DNA from: Zeus faber | Lineage: Eukaryota > Chordata > Actinopteri > Zeiformes > Zeidae | NCBI GenBank assembly: GCA_960531495.1 | Contig: OY482850.1 | Coordinates: 3,459,084 to 3,523,083 of the forward strand | Reading direction: 5' to 3' | DNA length: 64,000 nt | In this document: one piece after another, positions 33,767 through 43,995 of the stretch | Numbering within the stretch: position 1 is the stretch's first letter | Layout: every line of letters starts with the position of its first letter | Position numbers and translations under genes: made by a program | Notes under the pieces: generated by a model | The model's input: only the letters and a program-made list of their open reading frames with translations | Database searches by the model: none | What the model was told of the DNA's origin: nothing

Positions 33767-34360
33767 GTCCCTCTCCCCGCACCGCTCTAGGTCAAGGGGC
33801 TGAACGGGTCACATCTGACCCGGATTACCCACCAGAAAGCTCCCCTCAAGCTGCTACTCTCCGGCAACCACCGTGAGTCCTTAAGGTTCTTCCTCATTGA
33901 TTCCCCACTGGACCCTGTGGTTCTGGGGTACCCCTGGCTCCAGACCCACAACCCTCAGATGGACTGGCGCTCGGGCAGCGTGAGCTCCTGGAGCACACAC
34001 TGTCATGCCCACTGCCTCCGCTCGGCCTCTACCCCGCCGCCGGGCACGCCGCCAGGGGTCCCCAAGAGCCCTGACCTGCCCTCGGTTCCGTCGCAATATC
34101 TGGACCTGGCCCCGGTCTTCCGCAAGCAGGGGGCGCTATCCTTACCACCTCATCGCCCCTACGACTGCGCAATCAACCTCCTGTCAAGCGCCCCCCTCCC
34201 CTGCAGTCGCCTGTATAACGTCTCCCGGCCCGAACAGGAGGACCTGGAAACTTACATCCGCGACTCCCTCGCTGCCGGGATTATTCGCCCCTCGTCTTCT
34301 CCGCTAGGCACAGGGTTCTTCTTTGTGGCTAATAAGACAAGACCCTCGTCCTTGCATTGA
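33767..34360 (+). pseudogene. Gypsy-2 protease end and RT N-terminal part
   Basis: Contains LGYPWLQTHNPQMDWRSG (33920), then QYLDLAPVFRKQGALSLPPH, RPYDCAINLL and [18 protein letters not shown] frameshift near 34345 ends the frame, and the RT continues in another frame. No DSG motif remains. Confidence 0.82.
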
Positions 34361-34795
34361 TTTCAGGGGACTTAACGACATCACTATCAAAGACAAGTAC
34401 CCCTTGCCCCTGATGGATTCAGTCTTCGTCCCCATCCAGGGTGCCACCCACTTTTCCGAGCTCGACCTCCGCAACGCTTACGACCTGGTCCGCATCCGCA
34501 AAGGGGATGAGTGGAAGACCGCGTTCAACACCCCGGTCAGACACTTCGAGTATCTTGTTATGCCCTTTGGTCTGTCAAATGCCCCAGCGGTCTTCCAGGC
34601 CCTAATTAACGATGTCCTCCGGGACATGCTCAACTCATTTGTCTTTGTGTACCTCGACGACCTCTTGATTTTCTCCAAATCCCTCTCCGACCATGTAAAA
34701 CATGTACGCCTGGTGCTGCAGCGCCTCCTGGAGAACCGTCTGTTTGTTAAGGCCGAGAAGTGTGTCTTCATGTTCCGTCGATTTCCTTCCTAGGA
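34323..34795 (+). pseudogene. Gypsy-2 reverse transcriptase core
   Basis: [60 protein letters not shown], and the catalytic box [11 protein letters not shown] (near 34650) with both Asp residues intact. The contrast with the YLDN of gypsy-1 is notable. A frameshift at about 34778 breaks the end of the domain. Confidence 0.9.
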
Positions 34796-35377
34796 TTAAT
34801 CATTGGCCGAGGAAGGCTGGAGATGGACCCCAAGAAGGTGGCCGCCGTGGTGGAGTGGCCAACCTCGGCCAATAGGAAGCAGCTCCAATGGTTCCTCGGG
34901 TTTGCAAACTTCTACCGGCGCTTCATCCGTAAATTCAGTCGCATCGCTTCTCCCCTCTCAGCCCTTACCTCCACCGCAGTGGCCTTCAAGTGGACCGCCG
35001 AGGCCGCGTTCCTCAACCTCAGGAGCCGCTTTTCGTCGGTCCCAGGCCTGGCCCAGCCCGACGCCAACCTCCAGTTCGTGGTAGAGGTGGACGCTTCAGA
35101 CACCGGGGTAAGAGCAGTACTTTCTCAGCGCTCCCAAACCGATGGTAAGCTCCACCCCTGTGCCTTTCTGTCCCGCAGGCTCACCCCACCCAAGCGCAAC
35201 TATGACGTGGGTAACCGGGAACTACTGGCCATCAAACTAGCCCTGGAGGAATGGCGCCACTGGCTTGAGGGAGCAATCCACCCCTTCGTCGTCTGGACTG
35301 ATCATAAGAACTTGGCCTATATCCGGGCGGCTCAATTGCCAGCAGGCCAGGTGGGCGTTGTTTTTTGGCAGGTTTAA
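34760..35377 (+). pseudogene. Gypsy-2 RT thumb and RNase H
   Basis: [77 protein letters not shown] and [15 protein letters not shown]. The RNase H Asp, Glu and WTDHK Asp residues are all present. A frameshift near 35340 ends it early (normal continuation [20 protein letters not shown] in another frame). Confidence 0.88.
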
Positions 35378-35925
35378 CTACTCTCTATCCTACCGCCCAG
35401 GAACCAAGAACACCAAACCTGACGCCCCGTCCCGTATGTTCGTGCCAGAGGAGAAGACAGGGGATCCAGAACCCATCCTTCCACCCCTGTGCCTTGCCGC
35501 CACACACACCTCGGAGATCGAGTCCCTCGTCACCCAAGCGCAGGAGCAGCAGCCCGACCCAGGTACTCCGCACGCTCCCAGGTTCTGCAGTGGGCCCATG
35601 CCTCCCGCCTCAGCTGCCATCCCGGGATCACCCGCACCCTGGCCGTCGTCCGCCAGCACTTCTGGTGGCCGACCCTGCTCGCTGACACCCGGTCCTTCGT
35701 CTCGGCCTGTCTCACCTGCACCCGGTCCAAGACCTCCACCCGACCCCGCTCCAGCCTCCTCTGCCCATTACCCATCCCGACTCGTCCTTGGTCCCACATC
35801 GCCCTGGACTTCGTCACCGGTCTTCCACCATCCCGGGGCAACACTACCATCCTCACGGTGGTGGACCGCTTTTCTAAGGCGGCCCACTTCCTCGCCCTGC
35901 CCAAACTACCGAGGCCCCACCACCC
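35378..35925 (+). pseudogene. Gypsy-2 integrase zinc finger and partial core
   Basis: [20 protein letters not shown] and [13 protein letters not shown] form the HHCC module. [20 protein letters not shown] and [18 protein letters not shown] carry the first catalytic Asp. At about 35912 the sequence jumps straight to the chromodomain, so the second and third catalytic residues and the C-terminal module are deleted. Confidence 0.86.
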
Positions 35926-36140
35926 CGCCGCACATCGACGGCCACCCGGCCTACACAGTGCGGCGCCTGCTGGACGTGCGGCACCGGGGGAGGGACTTCC
36001 AGTACCTCATGGACTGGGAGGGATACAGCCCGGAGGAACGCTCCTGGGTCCCCCGGAGACAGATCCTGGATGCCTCCCTCATCCGGGATTTCAACCGAAC
36101 TTGCCCTTCCGGTTCCAGGTGTCCGCCAAGGGGTGTCCGT
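35920..36140 (+). pseudogene. Gypsy-2 chromodomain
   Basis: [39 protein letters not shown] and [15 protein letters not shown] give a complete chromodomain of about 50 residues, with the YxxDWxGY and SW residues. Such domains read chromatin marks and guide integration in chromoviruses. It is fused in frame to a truncated integrase here, which is a product of deletion. Confidence 0.9.
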
Positions 36141-36152
36141 AGAGGGGGGTAC
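36141..36152 (+). other. Gypsy-2 polypurine tract
   Basis: AGAGGGGGGTAC lies immediately before the 3' LTR start TGTTAGGC, the expected place for plus-strand priming. Confidence 0.75.
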
Positions 36153-36688
36153 TGTTAGGCCCATGGCCTCCCAGCGCCACTAGAGGCTGCCCTTGCCCCA
36201 TCTGCAGCTATCTACTCAAGCCCAATTGCACACACCTGGGATCAATTACCTGCACAGTATTTAATCCCAGCTTCCTAGTCATTCCTTGCCAGACCGTCAA
36301 CTAGCTTTGCCCGAGTTGTATCGCTTTTGGCTCCCTTCCAAGTTCCTAGTGCATATTCCTAGTTCATAGTTTATGTCTCGTCTTCCCCTTACCTGCTTGT
36401 CTCCTCATCAACCCAGTCTGTCTCTCCAAATCCAGCCAGCCCGGTTTACCTGCCTGTCTCCCCTCGTCGACCAAGGCTGCCCGTCCATCTCCATCCAGCC
36501 TGGTTCCCAGTCTCTCCACCCGGATCCTGGACCCCACTCCTGGTCATCATCCCTGCCCTGCCCTGCTCCATCCCTACCCGACCGGGTCCCCTCGGCCAGC
36601 TCCTCCATCCCGGCTAATAAACATCCTTTGCCTGCCTTCCGTCTCCCTGTGTCGTGCGTTTGGGTCTCTCCCAGTTCTGGTCGTGACA
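36153..36688 (+). mobile_element. Gypsy-2 3' LTR (536 bp)
   Basis: TGTTAGGCCC to TCGTGACA, with AATAAA at 36616-36621. It is followed by the duplicated target CTTTG. It is longer than the 5' LTR because the latter is deleted internally. Confidence 0.9.
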
Positions 36689-36693
36689 CTTTG

Positions 36694-38303
36694 CAGTCCT
36701 CCAAAATACATAAAAAAAAAAAAAAAAAAAAAGTGACAGAATTCAATGATTACTGTGAGAATTCCACTCACAACTAAGAGCTGAATGATTCTTCTGATTC
36801 TCGCTCAACATCCACTGGAAGTCCTCCCTCGCTCACCGTATATTCCACCAATTAAATGAAACAAATTAAGAGTCGTAAAATTGAACACAGTCCTCGTATT
36901 TACTGAGTGACTCATAAAGAATTGTATCTGAAAAAATTGATGTGTGTAGTCTCTGGATGTCATGGAGTTTGATCCAAAGCAGTCCATTTATTTAGGAGAA
37001 GTTAGTAAATAACACCGTGTTTCTCATCTCCGCAATGGTCATGTGATAGCACAGCAGACCTGATTGGTAACAAAAGTGTGTCATGGCATGGTGACATGTA
37101 ATCACTTCATATATGTGCAAAATGGCGGCGCGCAATGACTGCCTTATATTAAAGGTGTCAATCTGCTCACTGGACTATTCAATTGGACTTCAACTAAAGG
37201 AATCTAAGACACAAACTCTGACAAATTGTAAATACGCAGAAGCACAGAGAATACAAGATAGGTGCTGCATTTTGAACGGATAATGTAGTTTACAGTCTTC
37301 CTGAATTGTAGTTAATTGTAACAGAAACCATACGAAATGATACACTGACAGGTATTTTATTACTATTAACATTTAATGTTAAAAAAATCGTAAAAGTATT
37401 ACCAGAAGATGATTGGATTAAACAAAGTGCAGCATATGACACTGTTGCAGGTTTCTTGCATAGCATCACAGACAAAGCATGCCAGAGCAACCCAAAAACC
37501 TAATTTCAACTTCTTCATCCGAACTTCCCCTGAAGAATTTTTCCATGGCGTGATCTTCTCTTTGGACATGCATGGCAAGTTCTCCACATCAGCCAGCCAG
37601 CAAACACCGGTCAAGCAGCGCAATATTTCCAAGCGTCCAAGTAAATACACCTATTTTGTCGTTTATATGACAGGGTTACGCTTTATACGTTATACATCAG
37701 TACCACACTTGATCTTTCTTTACATTCCCATACTAGCAAAATACCAAATGTTTATGGTGATACTATACGAAACATCTTTTCACCTTATGAATTTACTACT
37801 CATCCGGCATGCACCAGGGTAGCTTTACAAAACAAGCAAAAAAATCACCATCGGAATTTCTGGAAATTCCAGAGATCTATATTTTTAGTCTTCCTGATTT
37901 GGAGTTAGTTGAACCATAGAGAATTACTGTGTGACAGGCATTACTTTATTATACTTTGTGTTTACTTCTATTTTATACTGGCTTTATAGCCTCCAATTCC
38001 TATGAGATGATCATTACAGGCTATTCCACAGTGGAAACAACTGAGTTGATGTTTATGCCGACAACCCCTTGTTCTGAACTAAAACTGACATTGAATGATG
38101 TTTCCGCCCTCCCACCACAAACAACTGTATGTTATCCATTGTCATCAAATGGTTTTCTTGTTTTTTCCCATTTCTACAAATAATACTCATAAGTCATAAT
38201 CATAATGAGTCATAATTGAGTTGGGTGGAGTGAACTCCTGTCAGTACTCACTACAAATACCATTGGTGTCTTTTTCAGGTTGGGGAACTTCATGTCAGTC
38301 ATA
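36694..38303. other. No gene recognised; poly(A) run at 36711
   Basis: Contains an A run at 36711-36733 and several unrecognised frames. The longest, plus 37409-37822, has no known domain, and the opposite strand is equally open. A GC-rich island AAAATGGCGGCGCGCAATG at 37119-37137 stands out from its AT-rich surroundings but no exon follows. Possibly old unique DNA. Confidence 0.4.
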
Positions 38304-38400
38304 AAGTCAAGTCAAGTCAATTCACATTTTATTCATAAAGCGCATTTCATACCAGGGCAACGCAATGCGCTTTATAAAGGAATACAAAAAAAAAAAAAAG
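38304..38400 (-). mobile_element. L2-type LINE copy 3, 3' terminal segment (minus strand)
   Basis: The tail (GTCAA)n at 38304-38320 is the reverse of the (TTGAC)n tail at 4739. CATACCAGGGCAACGCAATG is the reverse of the L2 end motif. The element runs on the minus strand from 42345 down to here, with a long minisatellite inside. Confidence 0.87.
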
Positions 38401-40464
38401 AGAACGTGCTTGTCAACTGGTCATTACAAAAGAATGCCCCTGAAACAACAGCAACAACAAAAGCAACAGCGACAATAAAGACAACAAAAGCAACAATAAA
38501 AGTGACTCCAACCACAGGGGCAACGACAGCAACAGCACCAGAAAACAACAACAGCAGCAGCAGCCAAAGAAACAACAACAATGCACATGCAAAGACGTCA
38601 CTGGAACAGGAAGTGGTACCTCTCACCGGAATCAGAAAAGTCGCTCAGGTTAGAGATGGTTAAGTTGAAGTATGAGGTTAGAGATGTTTACCAATACCAG
38701 CAGCAGACAATAGCAGCACCCAAAACAGCAGCAACAGCAGCAGCAACAGTAGCAGCAACAGCGCACAAGCGAAGATGTCACCGGAACCTGAAGTGGTAGC
38801 TGTCACCAGAACCAGAAATCTCCTCATCTGTGTTGTACAGTGTCAACAGTGTGTACCATCTCATCTCAACGAAGTAACGCACAGCAAAGACGTCACCGGA
38901 ACCGGAAGCGGTCACCCTCTCCGGAACGGAAATTTCAACTGTGTGCACCATCTCATCTTAATCCAGTCACCATCCTTTAATTAGCATCCCGAAGTTACAG
39001 ATCAAGTTTTCAATCAGACTAGGGAGGGAGATCCTTTTGACTCTCTCTCTCCAGAAACATACCCTTCTTATGATCCTCTCACTGTAATGTCACAACAGAA
39101 ACAACAAGAGCAACATAAAAAGCAGCAGCAGCCACAGAAACAACAACAACAACAACAGCAAAAACAACAGACAGCAGCGCACACGCAAAGACCACAGGGG
39201 AACCGGAAGTGGTAGCTCTCAGGTTAGAGATCTTAGAGATGGTTAAGTTGAGGTATAAGGTTAGAGATTTTGAAATTAGGGTATAAGGTTGGAGATGGTT
39301 AATTTTAGGTATAAGTTTAGCGATTGTTATGTTTAGGTATAATGTACGAGATGGTTAAGTTAATGAATAAGGTCGGAGATGGTTAACTTTAAGTATAGGG
39401 TTAGCAGCAGCAATGACAACACCAAAAAATGTATAAGGTTAGCAGCACCAACAACAACACCAGTAGCAATGACAACACCAGCGGCGACTATACCAGCAGC
39501 TACAATTGCAGCAACAAAAACAGCAGCAAGAGTAGCAGCAACAGCAACAGCACACAAGCGAAGATGTCATCGGAGCCAGAAGTGGTAGCTCTCACCGAAA
39601 CCAGAAATATCCTCATCTGTATTGAGCCAACAGTATGTACCATCTCATCTCAACGAAGCAACGCACAGCAAAGACGTCACTGGAACCAGAAGTGGCAGCC
39701 CTCACCGGAAACGGAAATTACAACTGTGTGCACCATCTCATCTTAATCCAGTCACGGTCCTTTGATAAGCGTCCCTAAATTACAGGTGAAGATTTCATTC
39801 AGACCTCGGGAGGGAGAGGCTTTTGACTCTCTCTCTCTGAAAACACACCCTTCTTATGATCCTTTCACTGTAATATCACAACAGAAACAACAACAACAGC
39901 AACAGAAATAGCAGCAGCAGCCACAAAACAACAAAAAACAGCAGCAAGAAAAGACAACAGCAACGTACACGCAAAGACCTCACCACAACAGGAAGTCGAA
40001 CATCTCACCGGAACCGGAAATGTCATTTAGGTTAGAGATTGTTAATTTGAGGTATAAGGTTAGAGATGTTTACCAATACCAGCAGCAGACAAGAGCAGCA
40101 ACAAAAAAAGCAGCAACAGCAGCAGCAACAGTAGCAGCAACAGCAACAGCACACAAGCGAAGATGTCACCGGAACCGAAAGTGGTAGCTCTCACCCGAAC
40201 CAGAAATCTCCTCATCTGTATTGAGTCGACAGTGTGTACCATCTTATCTCAACGAAGTTATGCACAGCAAAGACGTCACCGGAACTGGAAGTGGGAGCCC
40301 TCACCCAAAACGGAAATTTCAACTTTGTGCACCATCTCATCTTAATCCAATCACAGCCCTTTAATTAGCGTCCCTAAATTATGGGTCAAGTTTCCTTCCC
40401 TTTTGACTCTCTCTCTCCAAAAACACACCCTTCTTATGATCCTCTTACAGGAATATCACAACAG

Positions 40465-40499
<35 letters not shown>

Positions 40500-40770
40500 G
40501 AAGCAGCAACATCTGCTCCAGCAGCAACAACAACAAAAAACAACAGCAAAAAAGCCAACAGCAACCCACACGTGAATACGTCACTGGAACCGGAAGTGGT
40601 AGCTCTCATCGGAACCGGAGAGGTCACTCTGGTTAGAGACATTTAAGTTGAGGTATAAGGTGAGTGATGTTTAAGTTAAGGTATAAGGTTAGAGATGCTT
40701 TATTTTAGCTATAAGGTAAGCAAGGGTTAAGTTTAGGTATAAGGTTAGCAGCAGGCACAACACCAGCAAC
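38401..40770 (-). repeat. CAG/CAA-rich composite minisatellite (right array)
   Basis: Reverse-complement relative of the left array. Anchors recur with unit spacing of about 600-790 bases: CATCTCATCTTAATCCAGTC at 38950 and 39735 and a variant at 40335; GATCCTCTCACTGTAATGTC at 39070, 39857 and 40438; and ACAAGCGAAGATGTCACCGG at 38766, a variant at 39554, and 40152. Non-triplet blocks hold CCGGAACCGGAAG and AGACGTCAC. The poly-Thr/Asn/Gln translations are low complexity and are not called genes. Confidence 0.87.
40461..40503. repeat. (CAA)n microsatellite inside minisatellite
   Basis: About eleven CAA units in a row, flanked by CAG-rich text. Confidence 0.9.
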
Positions 40771-40797
40771 ACAGACAGACAGACAGACAGACAGACA
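40769..40797. repeat. (ACAG)n microsatellite
   Basis: About six ACAG units at the border between minisatellite and L2 ORF end. This is the same place as the TG run in L2 copy 1. Confidence 0.9.
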
Positions 40798-40804
40798 CGT
40801 CAGT

Positions 40805-42345
40805 CAGTCATTCATAGACTGTAGTGAACAGAAAGGTTTTTAACCTGCTTTTAAAACAATTCAGTGTGGGGGCCTCTCTCAGGTTCCTTGGTAGGGTGTT
40901 CATTTTACTTGGGTCATAGATACAGAAGGCAGCCTGTCCTGCTTTAGAGTTGGTAAAAGGGATAGTTAACAGACCACTGCCTTTGGACCTGAATGTTCTT
41001 GCTTGTTCGTGTATAATTAGCATTTATTTTATATACTGAGGTGCAAGACCATTTATAGCTTTATATACAAGTAGCAGAATCTTATAATCAATTCTAGTTC
41101 TAACAGGGAGCCAATGTAGAGATCTAAGAACAGGTGTGATGTTTTTGTCCCAGTGAGAACGCGTGCAGCCACATTTTGTAGCCGCTGCACAGCTAATTTC
41201 GGGAGGCTGGTGAATAGGCCATTACAGTAGTCCAATCTACTCATTATGAATGGATGGATTGATTTTTCGGAGTCTGCTTTTGACAGGAAGCCTCTTAATT
41301 TTGAAATGTTTTTTAGATGGTAGGTGGCTGACTTTGTAATTTGATTTGGCTCTTAAAATTTAGATCACCGTCTATGATTACACCTAGATTTTTGGCTTCA
41401 TTCTTGCTCTCAGGGGACAGAGAACTAAGATGAGCTGCAATTTTCTGCCTTTGAGCCTGTGCACCAAAGATGAGTATTTCTGTACTGTCTTTGTTCAGTT
41501 GTAAAAAGTTCTTTGACATCCATGCATTCATATCATAAATACACTGAGTGAGGGAGTGTATGGGTAGTCGATCATCAGGAGATAGGGATATGTTGTGAAT
41601 CATCTGCATTATTATGGTAATTTATTTAGTGTTTCTTTACAATATGTGCAAGTGGAAGCATGTAGAGGTTAAACAATAATGGTCCCAGAATCAAACCTTG
41701 GGGCACTCCACATACAATATGCAATTTGTTTGACACAAAATCTCCAATGGACACGAAGAACTGCCTGTCCTGTAGGTAGGTTTTGAACCAATTTAGAACC
41801 GGGCCAGATAGGCAGACCCATTTTTGTAATCTCGCTTATAAAATCTCATGGTCAACAGTGCCGAAGGCAGCACTGGAGGAGAAGAAGAACAGATCGTTTT
41901 TTTGCATGTGTAGATCGTTCAGAACTTTAATAAGTGCTGTTTCTGTGCTATGGTGAGGTCGAAAGCCAGATTGATTGGTGTCAAAAAGGCTGTTTGAGGT
42001 TAGATAGTTGTTAAACTGAAGGTAAACTGTTTTCTCAAGTATTTTGCTGAGGAACAGTAAGTTGGAAATGGGCCTGTATCTGGCAATAACAATTGCATCG
42101 AGATTGCTCTTCTTCAGGAATGGTTTAATAACAGCTGTTTTAAATGCTGCAGTAAATATACCTGATTGAAGAGAGCCATTTAAAATTTCTAATACCTCAT
42201 GTGCTAAATGTGGTAGGGAGGGGGTCCATGCAGCATGTGGAGAACCAGAGCTGACCAACAATATCTTCCAGTCTTTTTATGTCTAAGGGGACAAAATGAG
42301 ACTTGGCAGCAATCATTTTACTGGAGAACTGAACGTTAGGTAAAG
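40805..42345 (-). mobile_element. L2-type LINE copy 3, RT and C-terminus (minus strand)
   Basis: On the minus strand: HFVPLDIKRLEDIVG (42290), EVLEILNGSLQSGIFTAAFK, ARYRPISNLLFLSKILEKTV, SGFRPHHSTETALIKVLNDL, AAFGTVDHEIL, VCGVPQGLILGPLLFNLYML and the palm region NADDSQH (41600). WMSKNFLQLNKDSTEILIFG and the C-terminal block SRLDYCNGLFTSLPKLAVQR to TFLFTTVYE (41240-40810) follow. Frameshifts occur at several points. More complete across the RT than copies 1 and 2. Confidence 0.88.
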
Positions 42346-42778
42346 ATGGCTGTAGGGTTGAAGCAACCCAAATGGTGCAAGTTTCATGGAAAGGACATTG
42401 AATTGGAAGAAGGCTCCATCGCTGACAAGACGATAGCAATGAAGCCCAGTCACTGGGAAATGCTGATTAAATCATTAAAAGCCCAACAGCCCAAAATGCC
42501 CACTTTAACAGACAGGCATATATTATGCCTGTCGTGTGGGGTGAACAAGACACCTTTGAGATGAATGCCCAATTCCACCTCTGTAAAAACTGTAAAGGTA
42601 ACTCAGTGCCTATACCACACAAAGGAAACAAAAAATACAGAATGCTTACTGTTACAGTAACAATGCCAATATTTGTACTGCAGAAGTACTTGGAAAAGTA
42701 CATGATACTGCATGAGGGCGTAACCATCGAGGAACATTTTCTGGTTACTACCGAGTCAAAAAGAAGCCGGAAAATAAG
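42346..42778 (+). other. Unrecognised ORF region upstream of L1 ORF1
   Basis: Two short frames (42346-42564 and 42525-42908) with Cys pairs (LCLSCGVN; FHLCKNCKG) that suggest a decayed zinc-binding stretch. I could not match it to a family. It may be 5' sequence of the following L1-type element or an unrelated fragment. Confidence 0.35.
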
Positions 42779-43370
42779 TTGTTCATTACCATTAACGAGA
42801 AGCTGGACATGCTTGGTCCACTTCTCCGAGACATTACCGAGATCAAAGCGAGTCTTGATTTCCTGCTCCGCATGGTCAGCAAGATGCAAAAAGACAACGC
42901 GGATCTAAAAACCTCCTTGAAGCGTCTCACAGCGGAGATGAAAGCTGTAAAAAAATTTAATAAAATAACCAACCTTATCTTTTCTGGGATCCATGAGAAC
43001 AACACCGAGTCCCCAGAAAACATGGTGAAAGACTTTCTCCGCACTGCCCTGAAACTCCCGACGGACACTGTAATGCAGATCACCTTCCACCGGTTTCACT
43101 CACTGGAACACTGCGTGGGGAACCGTCCATGCTCCATCATTGCCAAGTTTGAACACTTAAAGCACAAGGAGCTAGTTAAAAGCAAAGGACAGGCGCTGAA
43201 AGGAACCACGCTGGGCATGAACGATGAATTCCCCCGGGAAATCAATGTCCGATGGAAGGTACCCCATCGAGAACCGGCAGAAGGGTAGGCGCGTATCGAT
43301 GATTGTTGATAAACTATATATAGACGGTCTGTTATTCCGCGACTCCTCCATCACACCCTGGTTATTTTGA
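42779..43370 (+). pseudogene. Tx1/L1-type LINE ORF1 (RNA-binding protein)
   Basis: A coiled-coil segment (ITEIKASLDFLLRMVSKMQK, ADLKTSLKRLTAEMKAVKKF) leads into an RRM-like block (NLIFSGIHENN, DFLRTALKLP, FHRFHSLEHCVGNRP, IIAKFEHLKHKE, LKGTTLGMNDEFPREI). This is the architecture of L1-type ORF1 proteins, which coat the RNA. A frameshift at 43287 separates the last strand (VSMIVDKLYIDG). About 170 residues are open. Confidence 0.78.
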
Positions 43371-43995
43371 TCATTATGTATGTATTCTTGTTGTTCTGGG
43401 AATTATATACTGCAAGATGTAGAAATTAGCATGCTGTCTATGTCAGGATTTAAAATATCACTCACTCTCTTCATCTCACCCTCCTAATCCCTCCTCCCTA
43501 CTTCTCTCATCATCTCACCTCCCTTATCCCTCTCTCCCCACTTCTCCTATCACTCTCACTCTGTTCTGTCTCTCACTATATTAATGTGTAATCCTGCAAT
43601 GTTCAATGTTTATCTTTGTCTCCTTGTCATTTGTTTGTTTAGTAATGGATCCCTCCAAACTTCTTGCAATACTAGGACAGTAAAAATGAATGTAAAGGAG
43701 GAAATCCCAGACTTATCTATGGGAAAGCATGGGAACAGAAGTATAGCTATTGCCTTGGATGCACTGTGCCATAACCCCCTTACTAACTTCAATAAAACCC
43801 ATTAGGTTTGAGAGTTGGAATGTGAGAGGCTTTGGCTCACCTGCTAAACGTAGCAAAAGCAAAGTCACCTCACCAGGATGAACCCCAGCTTCTGTCTACT
43901 GCAAGAAACTGATCTCACTGCATCAGAGCACCTCAAACTCAAAGCTAAATGGGTTAATCAGATGTTTTCCGCATCATACAACAAAAAAAAGATAG
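43371..43995 (+). mobile_element. Tx1/L1-type LINE: ORF1-ORF2 spacer and endonuclease start
   Basis: A pyrimidine-rich spacer (43455-43580) is followed by the start of ORF2: FESWNVRGFGSPAKRSK at 43806, then a frame change and FCLLQET-like text at 43890. It is cut at about 43994, where minus-strand gypsy-3 begins. Confidence 0.68.

Larger units (their letters stand above)
33421..36693 (+). mobile_element. Gypsy-2, deleted Ty3/gypsy chromovirus with target-site duplication
   Basis: Bounded by LTRs starting TGTTAGGC (33426 and 36153) and by a direct 5-bp duplication CTTTG (33421-33425 and 36689-36693). The order is 5' LTR part, protease end, RT, RNase H, integrase zinc finger and start of core, chromodomain, purine tract, 3' LTR. 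Gag and most of the integrase core are missing. Both LTR ends and the duplication are intact, so it entered as one unit and was deleted before or after insertion. Confidence 0.92.

Noticed and set aside
37399-37822. Opposing ORFs of 83 and 137 codons as a host exon
   Set aside because: Neither strand shows a known domain, splice support or codon pattern; both are open by chance in AT-rich DNA.
39240-39420. GGTTAG words as interstitial telomere repeats
   Set aside because: GGTTAG appears only inside a longer AGGTATAAGGTTAGAGATGG unit, never as tandem TTAGGG.
38400-40640. Poly-Gln/Asn/Thr frames as a glutamine-rich transcription factor
   Set aside because: The same array occurs inverted at 30411-31950 inside an L2 element, and the frames do not stay open across units.
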